Shown here: positions 1 through 6,589 of the stretch, one piece after another
Numbering within the stretch: position 1 is the stretch's first letter
Layout of the letters: every line of letters starts with the position of its first letter
DNA from: Flavobacteriales bacterium
GTDB lineage: Bacteria > Bacteroidota > Bacteroidia > Flavobacteriales > Flavobacteriaceae
DNA: 8,440 nt
Reading direction: 5' to 3'
Assembly: GCA_027003085.1 (NCBI GenBank)
Contig: JALWYR010000025.1
Location: 1-8,440 of the forward strand
Notes under the pieces: generated by a model
Databases searched by the model: none
Told to the model about the DNA's origin: nothing
The model's input: only the letters and a program-made list of their open reading frames with translations
Position numbers and translations under genes: made by a program

Positions 1-817
1 AACCATCGGGCGAATAATAATAGCATTTACCGGCCGGAATCAATGGCGTTTTGCTCATAGGACATACCCATTGCGGTATGGATTGGGCTGGTATATTTTT
101 ATTGCTCTTTTTACGAATGATAAGAATGCCCGTCGGATTGAGCGGATTATAGGTAAGATCAAAGGGTTTGTATTCTTCGATAGAGTAACCCAAATCCAGG
201 GCGGTTTTATGTAAATTTCTAATATAACCATGCTCTCGCATACGGGCTTGTCCTTCGGGAGTGGCAAATTCATAAATAGGTTCAAGCAGTACCACATATT
301 TCCGGGCCACCCGGTACAACTCTTGAAGGGCTTCTTTTTCACGCCCGCCATTGGGTTCTACGGCGTGTGAAGTAAATACCACATCAATGGCATCGTTGGC
401 ATAAGGCATGCGAAACATATCACCCACAAATAAAGTGATGTTTTGAATGCCATATTTTTCTACGAACTTTCGCGCATACAAAATACGGGATAATGAAATA
501 TCAAGGCCTGCCGTATAAGAAGGAATATGTTCCATTTGCTTTAAAAGCGAAACGAACGTGGTGGCTTCGCCCGTACCCACTTCCAACAAAGAATCGAAGG
601 TGCCTAATTTTTTTAAATATCCGGCCAAATACTTCGTATAACGTTGGACGAAATCTTTATTTTGTTCGTAAAAACGTGTATAAGAGCCGGCCTGAAAGTC
701 ATAGCTGATTAAAATGTCGTCTTTATCGTTGCGATTTTTGTGTTGAATCGAACGAAGATATTTCAAAATGTTCTCGCCGCGCTCGTATATTTCCTTGATT
801 TTCTTCAAATCGATCAT
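1..817 (-). CDS. Class I SAM-dependent methyltransferase, C-terminus beyond the left edge
   Basis: The frame is open from ATG at 817 to the window edge, giving 272 visible codons with no stop, so the gene is partial at its 3' end. It has a Rossmann methyltransferase core: motif I LLEVGTGEATT at residues 77-87, the acidic post-I strand GLDIS at 104-108, GDMFRMPYANDAIDVVFTSH (motif II region) at 132-151, and a VVLLEP strand at 175-180. These bind S-adenosylmethionine in this superfamily. The N-terminal 75 residues are helical and charged. After the core, WVCPMSKTPL with a second Cys at 265 resembles the start of a Trm112-like zinc-ribbon tail. The substrate is unknown; small molecules, lipids or glycans are all possible. 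The frame is also open upstream of ATG817, with a TTG at 841, but ATG is preferred. It lies 58 bp after the fibre-like gene on the same strand and could be co-transcribed. The family call is firm and the role is open. Confidence 0.85.
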   Translation of the reverse strand, partial: MIDLKKIKEIYERGENILKYLRSIQHKNRNDKDDILISYDFQAGSYTRFYEQNKDFVQRYTKYLAGYLKKLGTFDSLLEVGTGEATTFVSLLKQMEHIPSYTAGLDISLSRILYARKFVEKYGIQNITLFVGDMFRMPYANDAIDVVFTSHAVEPNGGREKEALQELYRVARKYVVLLEPIYEFATPEGQARMREHGYIRNLHKTALDLGYSIEEYKPFDLTYNPLNPTGILIIRKKSNKNIPAQSIPQWVCPMSKTPLIPAGKCYYYSPDG

Positions 818-875
818 GGGCCGGATAAAATACGCCGGCAAGATACGTAAGTTTTGTGAAACAATTGCCCATGTA

Positions 876-1808
876 TTATGGACAAGGGATGGATTGTCCC
901 ACCAAGTTTCCGTTATTATCAGGTGTATATAACCAGCAACTACCGTTGGGTGAACGCATAATAACGCCACTACCTATTTGGTCGATATATACATTCCCGT
1001 TAGAAACTTGCAGGCGTTCTCTGGGGTTGGAATTATCAATACCCACATTTCCGTCATAGGTAATGCGAAATGTTTCGTGAACGCTGTGGCTTCCGTTGTA
1101 TTCGTTTTGGATAGTAAAGTCAGCCATATTATTACCTCTGGCAACGGAGTTTAATGTAACGGTGCATTGCGGGTGATTCACGCCATCCCATGTGTTATTG
1201 GAACGGGCCGAGAGAATTAGCGAAACATCGCCCGGCGTATGGGTGTTATCATTAATAATGGCCAAACCGTCCAATGCTATGGCATTGGGGTTATAAGTCC
1301 CGTCTTGGGCAAAAACGTTAAACGTAGATAATTCAGCAGATGTGTTTAAGGGGAAATGTACTTGGCTTCGGGCGGCAACGGCAGTACGCATATCGGACTG
1401 GACAATGCCCGTATTCTTACTCATCAATGCATAGGGCGCACTCGAAAGAACGCTTTCACCCATAAAATGATAATTCGAACCGCCATTTTCGTCAATCTCC
1501 ACACGAACAATGGCCGGGCCGTTTCCCCAATGAATTTGTTCGAAATCCCCCGAAACAACCAATCCGGTTCCTATTTTGAGTGTAAATAATCCGAACTGAT
1601 TGGTTGTTACTTGGTGAGTTTCGGTATATGCGTTTACATAAGAACTTCCTGTATATTCCTTGATAGTAATACGAACACTAACCGGCCTGTTGGTCATCGG
1701 AAGGCCCTGATAATTCCGCACTATCCCTTGGTAATTGATGTTTTGAGGTACTTGCGCATTCAACCCCCATCCGAAAAGAATGATTAATAAGAATAATAAT
1801 TTTCTCAT
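876..1808 (-). CDS. Secreted fibre-like surface protein
   Basis: This 310-residue protein starts with a signal peptide (residues 1-18, hydrophobic core LLFLLIILFGWGL, likely cut at LNA/QV). Residues 19-130 form the module seen in many Bacteroidota surface proteins: QVPQNINYQGIVRN, then a YTETHQVTTNQFGLFTLKIG stretch, then GESVLSSAPYAL. The middle (about 140-250) is Asn-, Thr- and Ser-rich and probably beta-rich. Residues 255-275 contain VGIDNSNPRERLQV, like the VGIGTxxPxxxLxV repeats of tail-fibre-like proteins, followed by a GVIMRSPNGSCWLYTPDNNG segment. Three Cys (215, 291, 309) could form a disulfide outside the cytoplasm. No T9SS sorting domain is visible at the C-terminus, unlike its upstream partner. 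Its ATG overlaps that gene's TGA by 4 bp (ATGA), which suggests translational coupling. A role in adhesion or surface fibre formation is inferred; no enzymatic motif is visible. Confidence 0.8.
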   Translation of the reverse strand: MRKLLFLLIILFGWGLNAQVPQNINYQGIVRNYQGLPMTNRPVSVRITIKEYTGSSYVNAYTETHQVTTNQFGLFTLKIGTGLVVSGDFEQIHWGNGPAIVRVEIDENGGSNYHFMGESVLSSAPYALMSKNTGIVQSDMRTAVAARSQVHFPLNTSAELSTFNVFAQDGTYNPNAIALDGLAIINDNTHTPGDVSLILSARSNNTWDGVNHPQCTVTLNSVARGNNMADFTIQNEYNGSHSVHETFRITYDGNVGIDNSNPRERLQVSNGNVYIDQIGSGVIMRSPNGSCWLYTPDNNGNLVGQSIPCP

Positions 1809-2290
1809 TGTTTTATGAATTTTTGTGTAATCGTTCCGTCATTATTACTGATGATTACAAGGTAAGTCCCGGGTATTAGTGAAGAAATATCCATGAAAAA
1901 TCCGTTGCCTAATTTTATATTATGATAAGTTCGAAGCAAGCGATTATTCATATCCAAGACTCTGATATCGGCAGTTAACTCCTTGTCGGCATGAATAAAA
2001 ATAAAACGAGAAGCGGGATTAGGAGTAATCGAAAATTTTATTCCATCAAATGGCGGTGGAAAAATCAAAGGGACCGAGGGCTGAATAAAACCTTGGGTGA
2101 TAAAAGCATTATTATCACCAATAGTAGTAATCAAAGGTTCTCCTATGTTACATTCGATTTTAATAAATGAACGAAAAGGCGTAGTGCTAAATCCACCGGC
2201 ACCGAATACTTGTCTTGAAACGGATTGGGAAAATAAGTTCAGCGTTCCCAATACAAAACCCAAGATAATCCAATAGGATTTATGTCGCAT
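1805..2290 (-). CDS. Short T9SS cargo protein with C-terminal sorting domain
   Basis: This 161-residue protein has a signal peptide at residues 1-22 (core WIILGFVLGTLNLF, cut near FSQ/SV). Residues 23-80 carry the pattern GGF...IECNIGEPLITTI...ITQGFIQP, a recurrent segment of small Bacteroidota secreted proteins. Residues 86-161 form a type A T9SS C-terminal sorting domain: FSITPNPASR at the start, then RVLDMNNRLLRTY, DISSLIPGTYLVII and the end TQKFIKQ. In known cases this domain directs passage through the outer membrane and is removed or anchored. The mature part left after both signals is only about 60 residues, unusually small for a T9SS cargo. It is the first gene of a likely operon with the fibre-like protein, and the two may work together at the surface. 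The signal and sorting domain are clear; the function is unknown. Confidence 0.85.
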   Translation of the reverse strand: MRHKSYWIILGFVLGTLNLFSQSVSRQVFGAGGFSTTPFRSFIKIECNIGEPLITTIGDNNAFITQGFIQPSVPLIFPPPFDGIKFSITPNPASRFIFIHADKELTADIRVLDMNNRLLRTYHNIKLGNGFFMDISSLIPGTYLVIISNNDGTITQKFIKQ

Positions 2291-2318
2291 TTTTTTTGTA
2301 AGGTTTTATTGCAAAATA

Positions 2319-2350
2319 CAAAATTTTTTTATTCCGGGTATTTTGACAAT
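2319..2350 (-). promoter_or_regulatory. Possible promoter for the T9SS cargo / fibre genes
   Basis: On the minus strand AAATTTTG (2326-2319) differs from the Bacteroidota -7 consensus TAnnTTTG at one defined base. ATTG (2350-2347) lies 20 bp upstream, close to the -33 TTTG box. The transcript would begin about 25 bp before the ATG at 2290. The region is very AT-rich, so chance matches are easy. Confidence 0.35.
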
Positions 2351-2375
2351 TAAAGAAAAATATTCCGTAATTTCG
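2342..2375 (+). promoter_or_regulatory. Possible promoter for the GNGPSL-motif gene
   Basis: TTTG at 2342-2345 and TAATTTCG at 2368-2375 (one mismatch to TAnnTTTG) are 22 bp apart, slightly long for the phylum. Transcription would start near 2381, at the upstream GTG candidate itself. That favours ATG at 2440 as the start codon. This site overlaps the minus-strand promoter candidate, so the two divergent units may compete for polymerase. Confidence 0.3.
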
Positions 2376-2379
2376 TCTT

Positions 2380-3252
2380 GTGCTAAATCTGACAGGCATA
2401 AGGAATTTCGGACTGAAAAGTGCGCAAAGTTTGGTTACGATGGCGCGCATCCCTTTGATGTGCCGCCCGGTTCGAATTCCTTCCCTGAATCCGGTTAATG
2501 ATTTGGTCATATTGGGCAACGGACCTTCGCTCAAATCTTTTTTGGAAAACCACAGGGATTTTTGGCAGGATAAGTACCTAATGGCTGTCAATCATTTTTC
2601 AGAAACGGAATTCTTTGCCCACGTGCGGCCACGACTTTATACGGTTTCGGCACCCGAATATTGGCTGCCGGATGTGGAAGATGATTTTTTGGAAAAACGC
2701 CAACGGATTTTCGAATCTTTGGCGGCAAAAACCGGCTGGACATTGGATTTTTTTATTCCCGTTCCGGCAAGGAAAAACCCTTGGTGGAAAAAGGTTTTGG
2801 AGACGAACCCACACATTCAGATTCATTTTTATAATACGATGCCTGTGGAGGGATTTTGGTCGTTCCGGAATTTTCTAATGGATCGTAAATGCGGAATGCC
2901 CCGCCCGCATAATGTTATTATCACGGCATTGATGAATGCCATTTGGTCCGGGTGGAAAACCATTTACCTTATTGGCGCCGAGCACAATTGGCTAAAAGAC
3001 GTGAGTATCGACGAACAAAACCGGGTTTATTTAACCTTACGTTATTTTTATAATGAACAAAACGCCCAACCCGTAATTATCAAAAATCTCGGCAAAGGCC
3101 AACGCAAACTCCACGAAATCCTGGAAAAGTTCTATTGGTCGTTCAAGGGTTATCACGACATCCGCCGCTGGGCCGAACCCAAGGGCGTACGCATTATCAA
3201 CATTACACCCGGCTCGTGGATCGATGCCTTCGAGCGCCAAAGCATCGAATAA
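2380..3252 (+). CDS. GNGPSL-motif protein, GT42/MptE-like (DUF115) fold candidate
   Basis: The protein has 290 residues from GTG 2380, or 270 from ATG 2440. The second start is supported by the promoter position and by the recognisable fold beginning soon after it. Residues 41-51 read DLVILGNGPSL, a nucleotide-binding loop shared by GT42 sialyltransferases (Campylobacter Cst-II has AGNGPSL) and MptE-like DUF115 proteins. It continues with MAVNHFSETEFF, where Cst-II has FRCNQFYF. Residues 195-204, IYLIGAEHNW, match the position of a conserved IYLxGxD segment, and VRIINITPGSW near the C-terminus parallels the end of Cst-II. There is no signal peptide or membrane segment, so it is probably cytoplasmic. 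It lies 36 bp before the GSCFA gene on the same strand and is probably co-transcribed. A role in surface glycan synthesis is inferred; donor and acceptor are unknown, and the family assignment comes from memory of motifs, not a search. Confidence 0.6.
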   Translation: MLNLTGIRNFGLKSAQSLVTMARIPLMCRPVRIPSLNPVNDLVILGNGPSLKSFLENHRDFWQDKYLMAVNHFSETEFFAHVRPRLYTVSAPEYWLPDVEDDFLEKRQRIFESLAAKTGWTLDFFIPVPARKNPWWKKVLETNPHIQIHFYNTMPVEGFWSFRNFLMDRKCGMPRPHNVIITALMNAIWSGWKTIYLIGAEHNWLKDVSIDEQNRVYLTLRYFYNEQNAQPVIIKNLGKGQRKLHEILEKFYWSFKGYHDIRRWAEPKGVRIINITPGSWIDAFERQSIE

Positions 3253-3288
3253 TTAACTATCCGGCCGCCCAACCCAAAGTGGTTTGAC

Positions 3289-4239
3289 ATGAAATTCCGC
3301 ACCGAAATCCACATCACCGAACCGCCTTTCCGCATTCATCACAGAGATAAAATCACCGTATTGGGTTCTTGTTTTGCCGTGCACATGGGCGAGTGGTTGC
3401 GTCGCCATTGGTGGAATGTGGACGTGAATCCTTTCGGCAATGTGTATAATCCGGTTTCGTGGTTGGAATTGTTGGAACGCAGCTTCGAAGAACGCCCGCC
3501 GCAGGATGACGAAGTTTTTGTTCACAACGGCCAATGGAAATCCCTCCTCCTGCCTTCCCGTTTCAACACTTTGGAAAAAGCGGAATATCTCCGTCAAGCC
3601 GCCCGCTTGTTCCGGCAAGTCCGCCGGCGCTTGCAGCAAACCGATGTATTGATACTGACCTACGGAACGGCGCAGGTTTTTCGTCATACGGCCACGGGCA
3701 AAGTGGTGGTCAATTGCAACAAAATTCCTTCGGAACTTTGCCGGCGCGACATGCTCTCCATCGAACAAATGAATCAAGCCATAGGCCGCAGTATTGATTT
3801 GTTGCGCAAATTGAACCCCGAAGTGCGTATCATTCTGACACTAAGCCCCGTTCGTTATCTCCACGACGGGCTGACCGCCAATGCCCGCAGCAAGGCCCGT
3901 TTGTTGGAAAGCATACTGCAACAAACGGAGCAATACGAAAACGTTATTTATTTCCCCGCCTATGAAATCTTTATGGACGACCTGCGCGACTACCGCTTCT
4001 ACGGCCCCGATCTCAAACAACCCGGCGAACAAGGCATCAACTACACCATCGAAAAATTTTCGGAAGCTTTTTTTTCGGACGAAACAAGCCAATTATGCAA
4101 GCGCATTGCCAAGTTAAGAGCGGGTATTTTACACCGCTCCATAGTTCAAAATCCCGAAAACCACCATCAAAAAATACGAGACGAAATTACGAAATTGCTA
4201 AACCGGCACCCCTTTTTAAAGCCCGACATTGAAATATAA
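3289..4239 (+). CDS. GSCFA-domain protein, probable degenerate active site
   Basis: The protein has 316 residues. It contains the defining LGSCFAVHMG motif (GSCFA at residues 26-30), followed by NPFGNVYNPVSW, LTYGTAQVF, SPVRYLHDG, SKARLL and the YFPAYEIFMDDLRDYRFYGP block (residues 221-240). This is the full order of GSCFA family blocks, in a fold related to SGNH/GDSL hydrolases. There is no signal peptide. Three positions where I expect His in the family are changed: NCNK at 142-145 (usually NCHK), SPVRY at 186-190 (usually SPVRH), and DLKQP at 241-245 (usually D-x-x-H-P). Ser27 of the motif is kept. The protein may therefore not be a hydrolase, or may use other residues. It follows the GNGPSL gene by 36 bp, suggesting a shared role, perhaps in glycan modification. 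The family is certain and the activity is not known. Confidence 0.88.
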   Translation: MKFRTEIHITEPPFRIHHRDKITVLGSCFAVHMGEWLRRHWWNVDVNPFGNVYNPVSWLELLERSFEERPPQDDEVFVHNGQWKSLLLPSRFNTLEKAEYLRQAARLFRQVRRRLQQTDVLILTYGTAQVFRHTATGKVVVNCNKIPSELCRRDMLSIEQMNQAIGRSIDLLRKLNPEVRIILTLSPVRYLHDGLTANARSKARLLESILQQTEQYENVIYFPAYEIFMDDLRDYRFYGPDLKQPGEQGINYTIEKFSEAFFSDETSQLCKRIAKLRAGILHRSIVQNPENHHQKIRDEITKLLNRHPFLKPDIEI

Positions 4240-4245
4240 TTCCAT

Positions 4246-4301
4246 ATTTCCAAATTTTGATGATTATTTTTGAATAAATATCAATTTTCATTTCCAAATT
4301 T
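4246..4301. repeat. 12-bp direct repeat upstream of the Crp/Fnr gene
   Basis: ATTTCCAAATTT occurs exactly at 4246-4257 and again at 4290-4301. The starts are 44 bp apart, about four helical turns, so both copies would face the same side of the DNA. Both lie upstream of the -7 candidate at 4339. They could be binding sites for a regulator, but AT-rich intergenic DNA makes chance repeats more likely. Confidence 0.5.
4270..4284. promoter_or_regulatory. TTGA-N7-TCAA dyad, possible Crp/Fnr-type operator
   Basis: TTGAATAAATATCAA is a dyad of TTGA and TCAA. FNR sites are TTGAT-N4-ATCAA, i.e. TTGA-N6-TCAA, so the spacing here is one base longer. It lies about 55 bp upstream of the -7 element of a Crp/Fnr-family gene, which makes autoregulation possible. 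A second short palindrome, TTTTCGAAAA, is at 4322-4331. Confidence 0.3.
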
Positions 4302-4338
4302 ATGAATATGACAAAACTCATTTTTCGAAAATAAACAT

Positions 4339-4346
4339 TATCTTTG
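4339..4346 (+). promoter_or_regulatory. -7 promoter element of the crp-panB-rluA operon
   Basis: TATCTTTG is a perfect match to the Bacteroidota -7 consensus TAnnTTTG. It would start transcription about 20 bp before the ATG at 4372. No clear TTTG -33 box is present at the usual distance, which would fit a promoter that needs an activator. Confidence 0.55.
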
Positions 4347-4371
4347 TCCTGTCAAGTAAATCTCGCCGTCC

Positions 4372-5061
4372 ATGAAAAACTGTAATCTTTGCCTTATCCG
4401 GCACTTGAATGCACTCAAAGAACTCTCAAAGGAAGAACTGGATTTTATTTCCCAATACAAACGGGTTCAGCATTATAAAAAAGGCGACCAACTGCTTCGC
4501 GAAGGTCAATTGACCAACGGCATTTTTTGTGTTATGTCGGGCAAAGGCAAGCTCACCCGCTACAATTCTTTGGGCAAGGAACAAATCGTCCGCTTTATCA
4601 AATCGGGTAACTTGATCGGCTACCGGTCGGCCATTAGCAACGAACCGCCCTCGCTCAACCTTACGGCCCTCGAAGATATGACCGCTTGTTTTATTCCCAA
4701 AGAGGCATTCGAAGAAGCCCTCGAAAACCGCCAATTTGCGCGGCGTATTATGGAATTGCTCAGCGAAGATCTCAAACAGGCCAACCTCTTTATTTCCAAC
4801 CTGTCGCAGCACACGGTGCGCGAACGCCTGGCCGATACCTTGCTCAACCTCGAAGAAACTTTCGGCACGGATAAGGAAGGAAATATCAACATCGCCCTTT
4901 CGCGCGAAGAATTGTCCAGCATTATCGGCACGGCTTCCGAATCGGTCATCCGCGTTTTGTCGGCCCTGAAAAAGGAAGGCATCATCTACACCAAGGCCAA
5001 AAAAATCAAATTGCTCGACAAGGCCAAGCTGCGCCAAATCGCCGAAGGCATCTTGCAATAA
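4372..5061 (+). CDS. Crp/Fnr-family transcriptional regulator
   Basis: The protein has 229 residues. Residues 14-125 are a cyclic-nucleotide-binding-like beta-roll (YKKGDQLLREGQ, GIFCVMSGKGKLTRY, GEQ-like GKEQIVRFIKSGNLIGYRSA). A dimerisation helix spans about 115-155, and a winged helix-turn-helix about 147-220. The recognition helix region GTASESVIRVLSALKKEGII keeps the E-x-x-x-R pattern that in FNR and CRP contacts GA within the half-site. The Arg-Ser pair that binds cAMP phosphate in CRP is absent at its expected place (EPPSLNLTALED), so cAMP is an unlikely ligand. C4-x-x-C7 and C106 (in TACFIP, aligned with FNR MVCEIP) match three of FNR's four cluster cysteines. The remaining one falls at Asn13. 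An oxygen or redox sensor is possible but unproven. It is first in a tight operon, 18 bp before panB. Confidence 0.92.
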   Translation: MKNCNLCLIRHLNALKELSKEELDFISQYKRVQHYKKGDQLLREGQLTNGIFCVMSGKGKLTRYNSLGKEQIVRFIKSGNLIGYRSAISNEPPSLNLTALEDMTACFIPKEAFEEALENRQFARRIMELLSEDLKQANLFISNLSQHTVRERLADTLLNLEETFGTDKEGNINIALSREELSSIIGTASESVIRVLSALKKEGIIYTKAKKIKLLDKAKLRQIAEGILQ

Positions 5062-5079
5062 TCCTTTAACATTAGCTCC

Positions 5080-5895
5080 ATGGCCGCCAAAAAGGAACCC
5101 AAAAAAATCACCACCCAGGTTTTGTTCGACATGAAACAAAACGGTGAGAAAATCTCCATGCTCACCGCCTACGATTACACCATGGCGCGCATCTTGGATG
5201 CGGCCAAAATAGATGTGTTGCTGGTGGGCGATTCGGCTTCCAACGTGATGGCCGGCCACGAAACCACTTTGCCCATCACTTTGGACCAAATGATTTACCA
5301 TGCCCAATCGGTGGTGCGGGCAGTGGACAGGGCCATGGTGGTGGTGGACATGCCTTTCGGAACCTATCAGGGCAATTCCAAAAAAGCCCTCGAATCGGCC
5401 ATCCGCATTATGAAAGAATCCGGCGGACATGCCGTTAAAATGGAAGGTGGCGAAGAAATTGCCGAATCGGTGGAACGCATCCTTTCGGCCGGCATTCCCG
5501 TGATGGGACACCTTGGGCTGACGCCGCAGTCGATCTATAAATTCGGCACCTACACCGTACGTGCCCGCGAAAAAGCCGAGGCCGAAAAACTCCTGCGCGA
5601 TGCCGAATTGCTCGAACGCTTGGGTATTTTTGCTTTGGTGCTGGAAAAAATTCCCGCCGCTTTGGCCACCCAAGTGGCCCAAAAGCTCAAAATTCCAGTC
5701 ATTGGCATCGGTGCCGGTTCGGGGGTCGACGGGCAGGTGCTGGTAACCCAAGACATGCTGGGTATGAACAAGGATTTCAGCCCGCGTTTCCTGCGCCGCT
5801 ATGCCGACCTCTACACCGAAATGAAAACGGCTTTTGAACGTTATCGCGACGACGTCAAATCCGGCGACTTTCCCAATGCATCCGAACAATACTGA
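5080..5895 (+). CDS. panB: 3-methyl-2-oxobutanoate hydroxymethyltransferase
   Basis: PanB catalyses the first committed step of pantothenate (vitamin B5, coenzyme A precursor) synthesis, adding a hydroxymethyl group from 5,10-methylene-tetrahydrofolate to 2-oxoisovalerate. It is a cytoplasmic TIM-barrel enzyme. The 271-residue length is normal. Metal ligands and active-site residues, numbered here against E. coli, are all present: D51 in VGDSASNVMAG (Asp45), D90 in VVVDMPFGTYQ (Asp84), K120 and E122 in AVKMEGG (Lys112, Glu114), H144 in VMGHLGLTPQ (His136) and E189 in LVLEKIP (Glu181). The GIGAGSGVDGQVLV loop is also present. It starts 18 bp after the Crp/Fnr gene, and its last 20 bp overlap the pseudouridine synthase gene, so all three are probably one transcript. 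No panC or panD is in the window. Confidence 0.97.
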   Translation: MAAKKEPKKITTQVLFDMKQNGEKISMLTAYDYTMARILDAAKIDVLLVGDSASNVMAGHETTLPITLDQMIYHAQSVVRAVDRAMVVVDMPFGTYQGNSKKALESAIRIMKESGGHAVKMEGGEEIAESVERILSAGIPVMGHLGLTPQSIYKFGTYTVRAREKAEAEKLLRDAELLERLGIFALVLEKIPAALATQVAQKLKIPVIGIGAGSGVDGQVLVTQDMLGMNKDFSPRFLRRYADLYTEMKTAFERYRDDVKSGDFPNASEQY

Positions 5896-6589
5896 GCAGC
5901 CGGACATCCTCTACGAGGACAATCACCTGATTATTGCCAACAAAGCACCCGGCGTTCCCGTTCAGGGCGACCGTTCGGGCGATACGGCTTTGCTGGAAAT
6001 TGTCAGGCAATACGTCAAAGTCCGCTACAACAAACCCGGGAATGTTTTCCTCGGGCTTGTTCACCGCATCGACCGGCCCGTTAGCGGTGCGGTGATTTTC
6101 GCCCGCACGTCCAAGGCCCTGGAACGGCTCAACCGCATGATGCGCGAACGCCGGATTCGCAAAACCTACCACGCTGTTGTCGAAGGAGTTCCCGCCCCTT
6201 CGCAAGGCACGCTCGTCCATTACCTGCGCAAAAATCCGCGCAATAACAAAACCACCGTATTTCCCCGCCCCACACCCGGCGCCAAGGAAGCCATACTGCA
6301 TTACCGGGTGCTGGCCCGCGGCGATCGATATGCCCTGCTGGAAATCGATTTGGAAACCGGCCGCCACCATCAAATCCGGGCCCAACTGGCCAAAACGGGC
6401 CATCCGGTCAAGGGCGACCTCAAATACGGCGCCAAGCGTAGCAATCCGTTCCCGGGCATTATGTTGCACGCCCGCCACTTGTCCTTCGAGCACCCGGTCC
6501 AAAAAACCGCGCTCAATATTGTGGCACCTTATCCGGCCGGACATTGGGATTGGATACGCCATTTCGAACCGGTGGATGATGATTTTTAG
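5876..6589 (+). CDS. RluA-family pseudouridine synthase, short form
   Basis: This enzyme class converts specific uridines in rRNA or tRNA to pseudouridine. The catalytic motif HRIDRPVSG at residues 63-71 carries the essential Asp66. The second family block is ETGRHHQIRAQLAKTGHPVKGDLKYG (residues 160 on), with the usual R-x-HQIR pattern. DILYEDNHLIIANKAPGVPV at 10-29 is the standard N-terminal strand set. From ATG 5876 it has 237 residues and no S4 RNA-binding domain, so it resembles RluA or TruC rather than RluC/RluD. The exact target uridine cannot be told. A TTG at 5834 would lengthen it by 14 residues inside panB, but ATG 5876 fits the family start and gives a typical 20-bp overlap. A strong hairpin begins at the base after its TAG stop. 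Confidence 0.92.
   Translation: MHPNNTEQPDILYEDNHLIIANKAPGVPVQGDRSGDTALLEIVRQYVKVRYNKPGNVFLGLVHRIDRPVSGAVIFARTSKALERLNRMMRERRIRKTYHAVVEGVPAPSQGTLVHYLRKNPRNNKTTVFPRPTPGAKEAILHYRVLARGDRYALLEIDLETGRHHQIRAQLAKTGHPVKGDLKYGAKRSNPFPGIMLHARHLSFEHPVQKTALNIVAPYPAGHWDWIRHFEPVDDDF

Noticed and set aside
3253..3777. 174-codon minus-strand open frame opposite the GSCFA gene
   Set aside because: It is antisense to a well-supported family member, and its translation shows no recognisable motif.
4302..4334. Ten-codon open frame (MNMTKLIFRK) before the Crp/Fnr gene, considered as a leader peptide
   Set aside because: It ends before the -7 element at 4339, so it would not be on the transcript from that promoter. 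It has no ribosome-binding signal and no repeated regulatory codons.
4426..5907. 493-codon open frame on the minus strand opposite the Crp/Fnr gene and panB
   Set aside because: It is antisense to two genes with clear families and intact catalytic residues. Its translation is rich in Gly, His and Phe with no domain or motif, as expected from the codon bias of the opposite strand.
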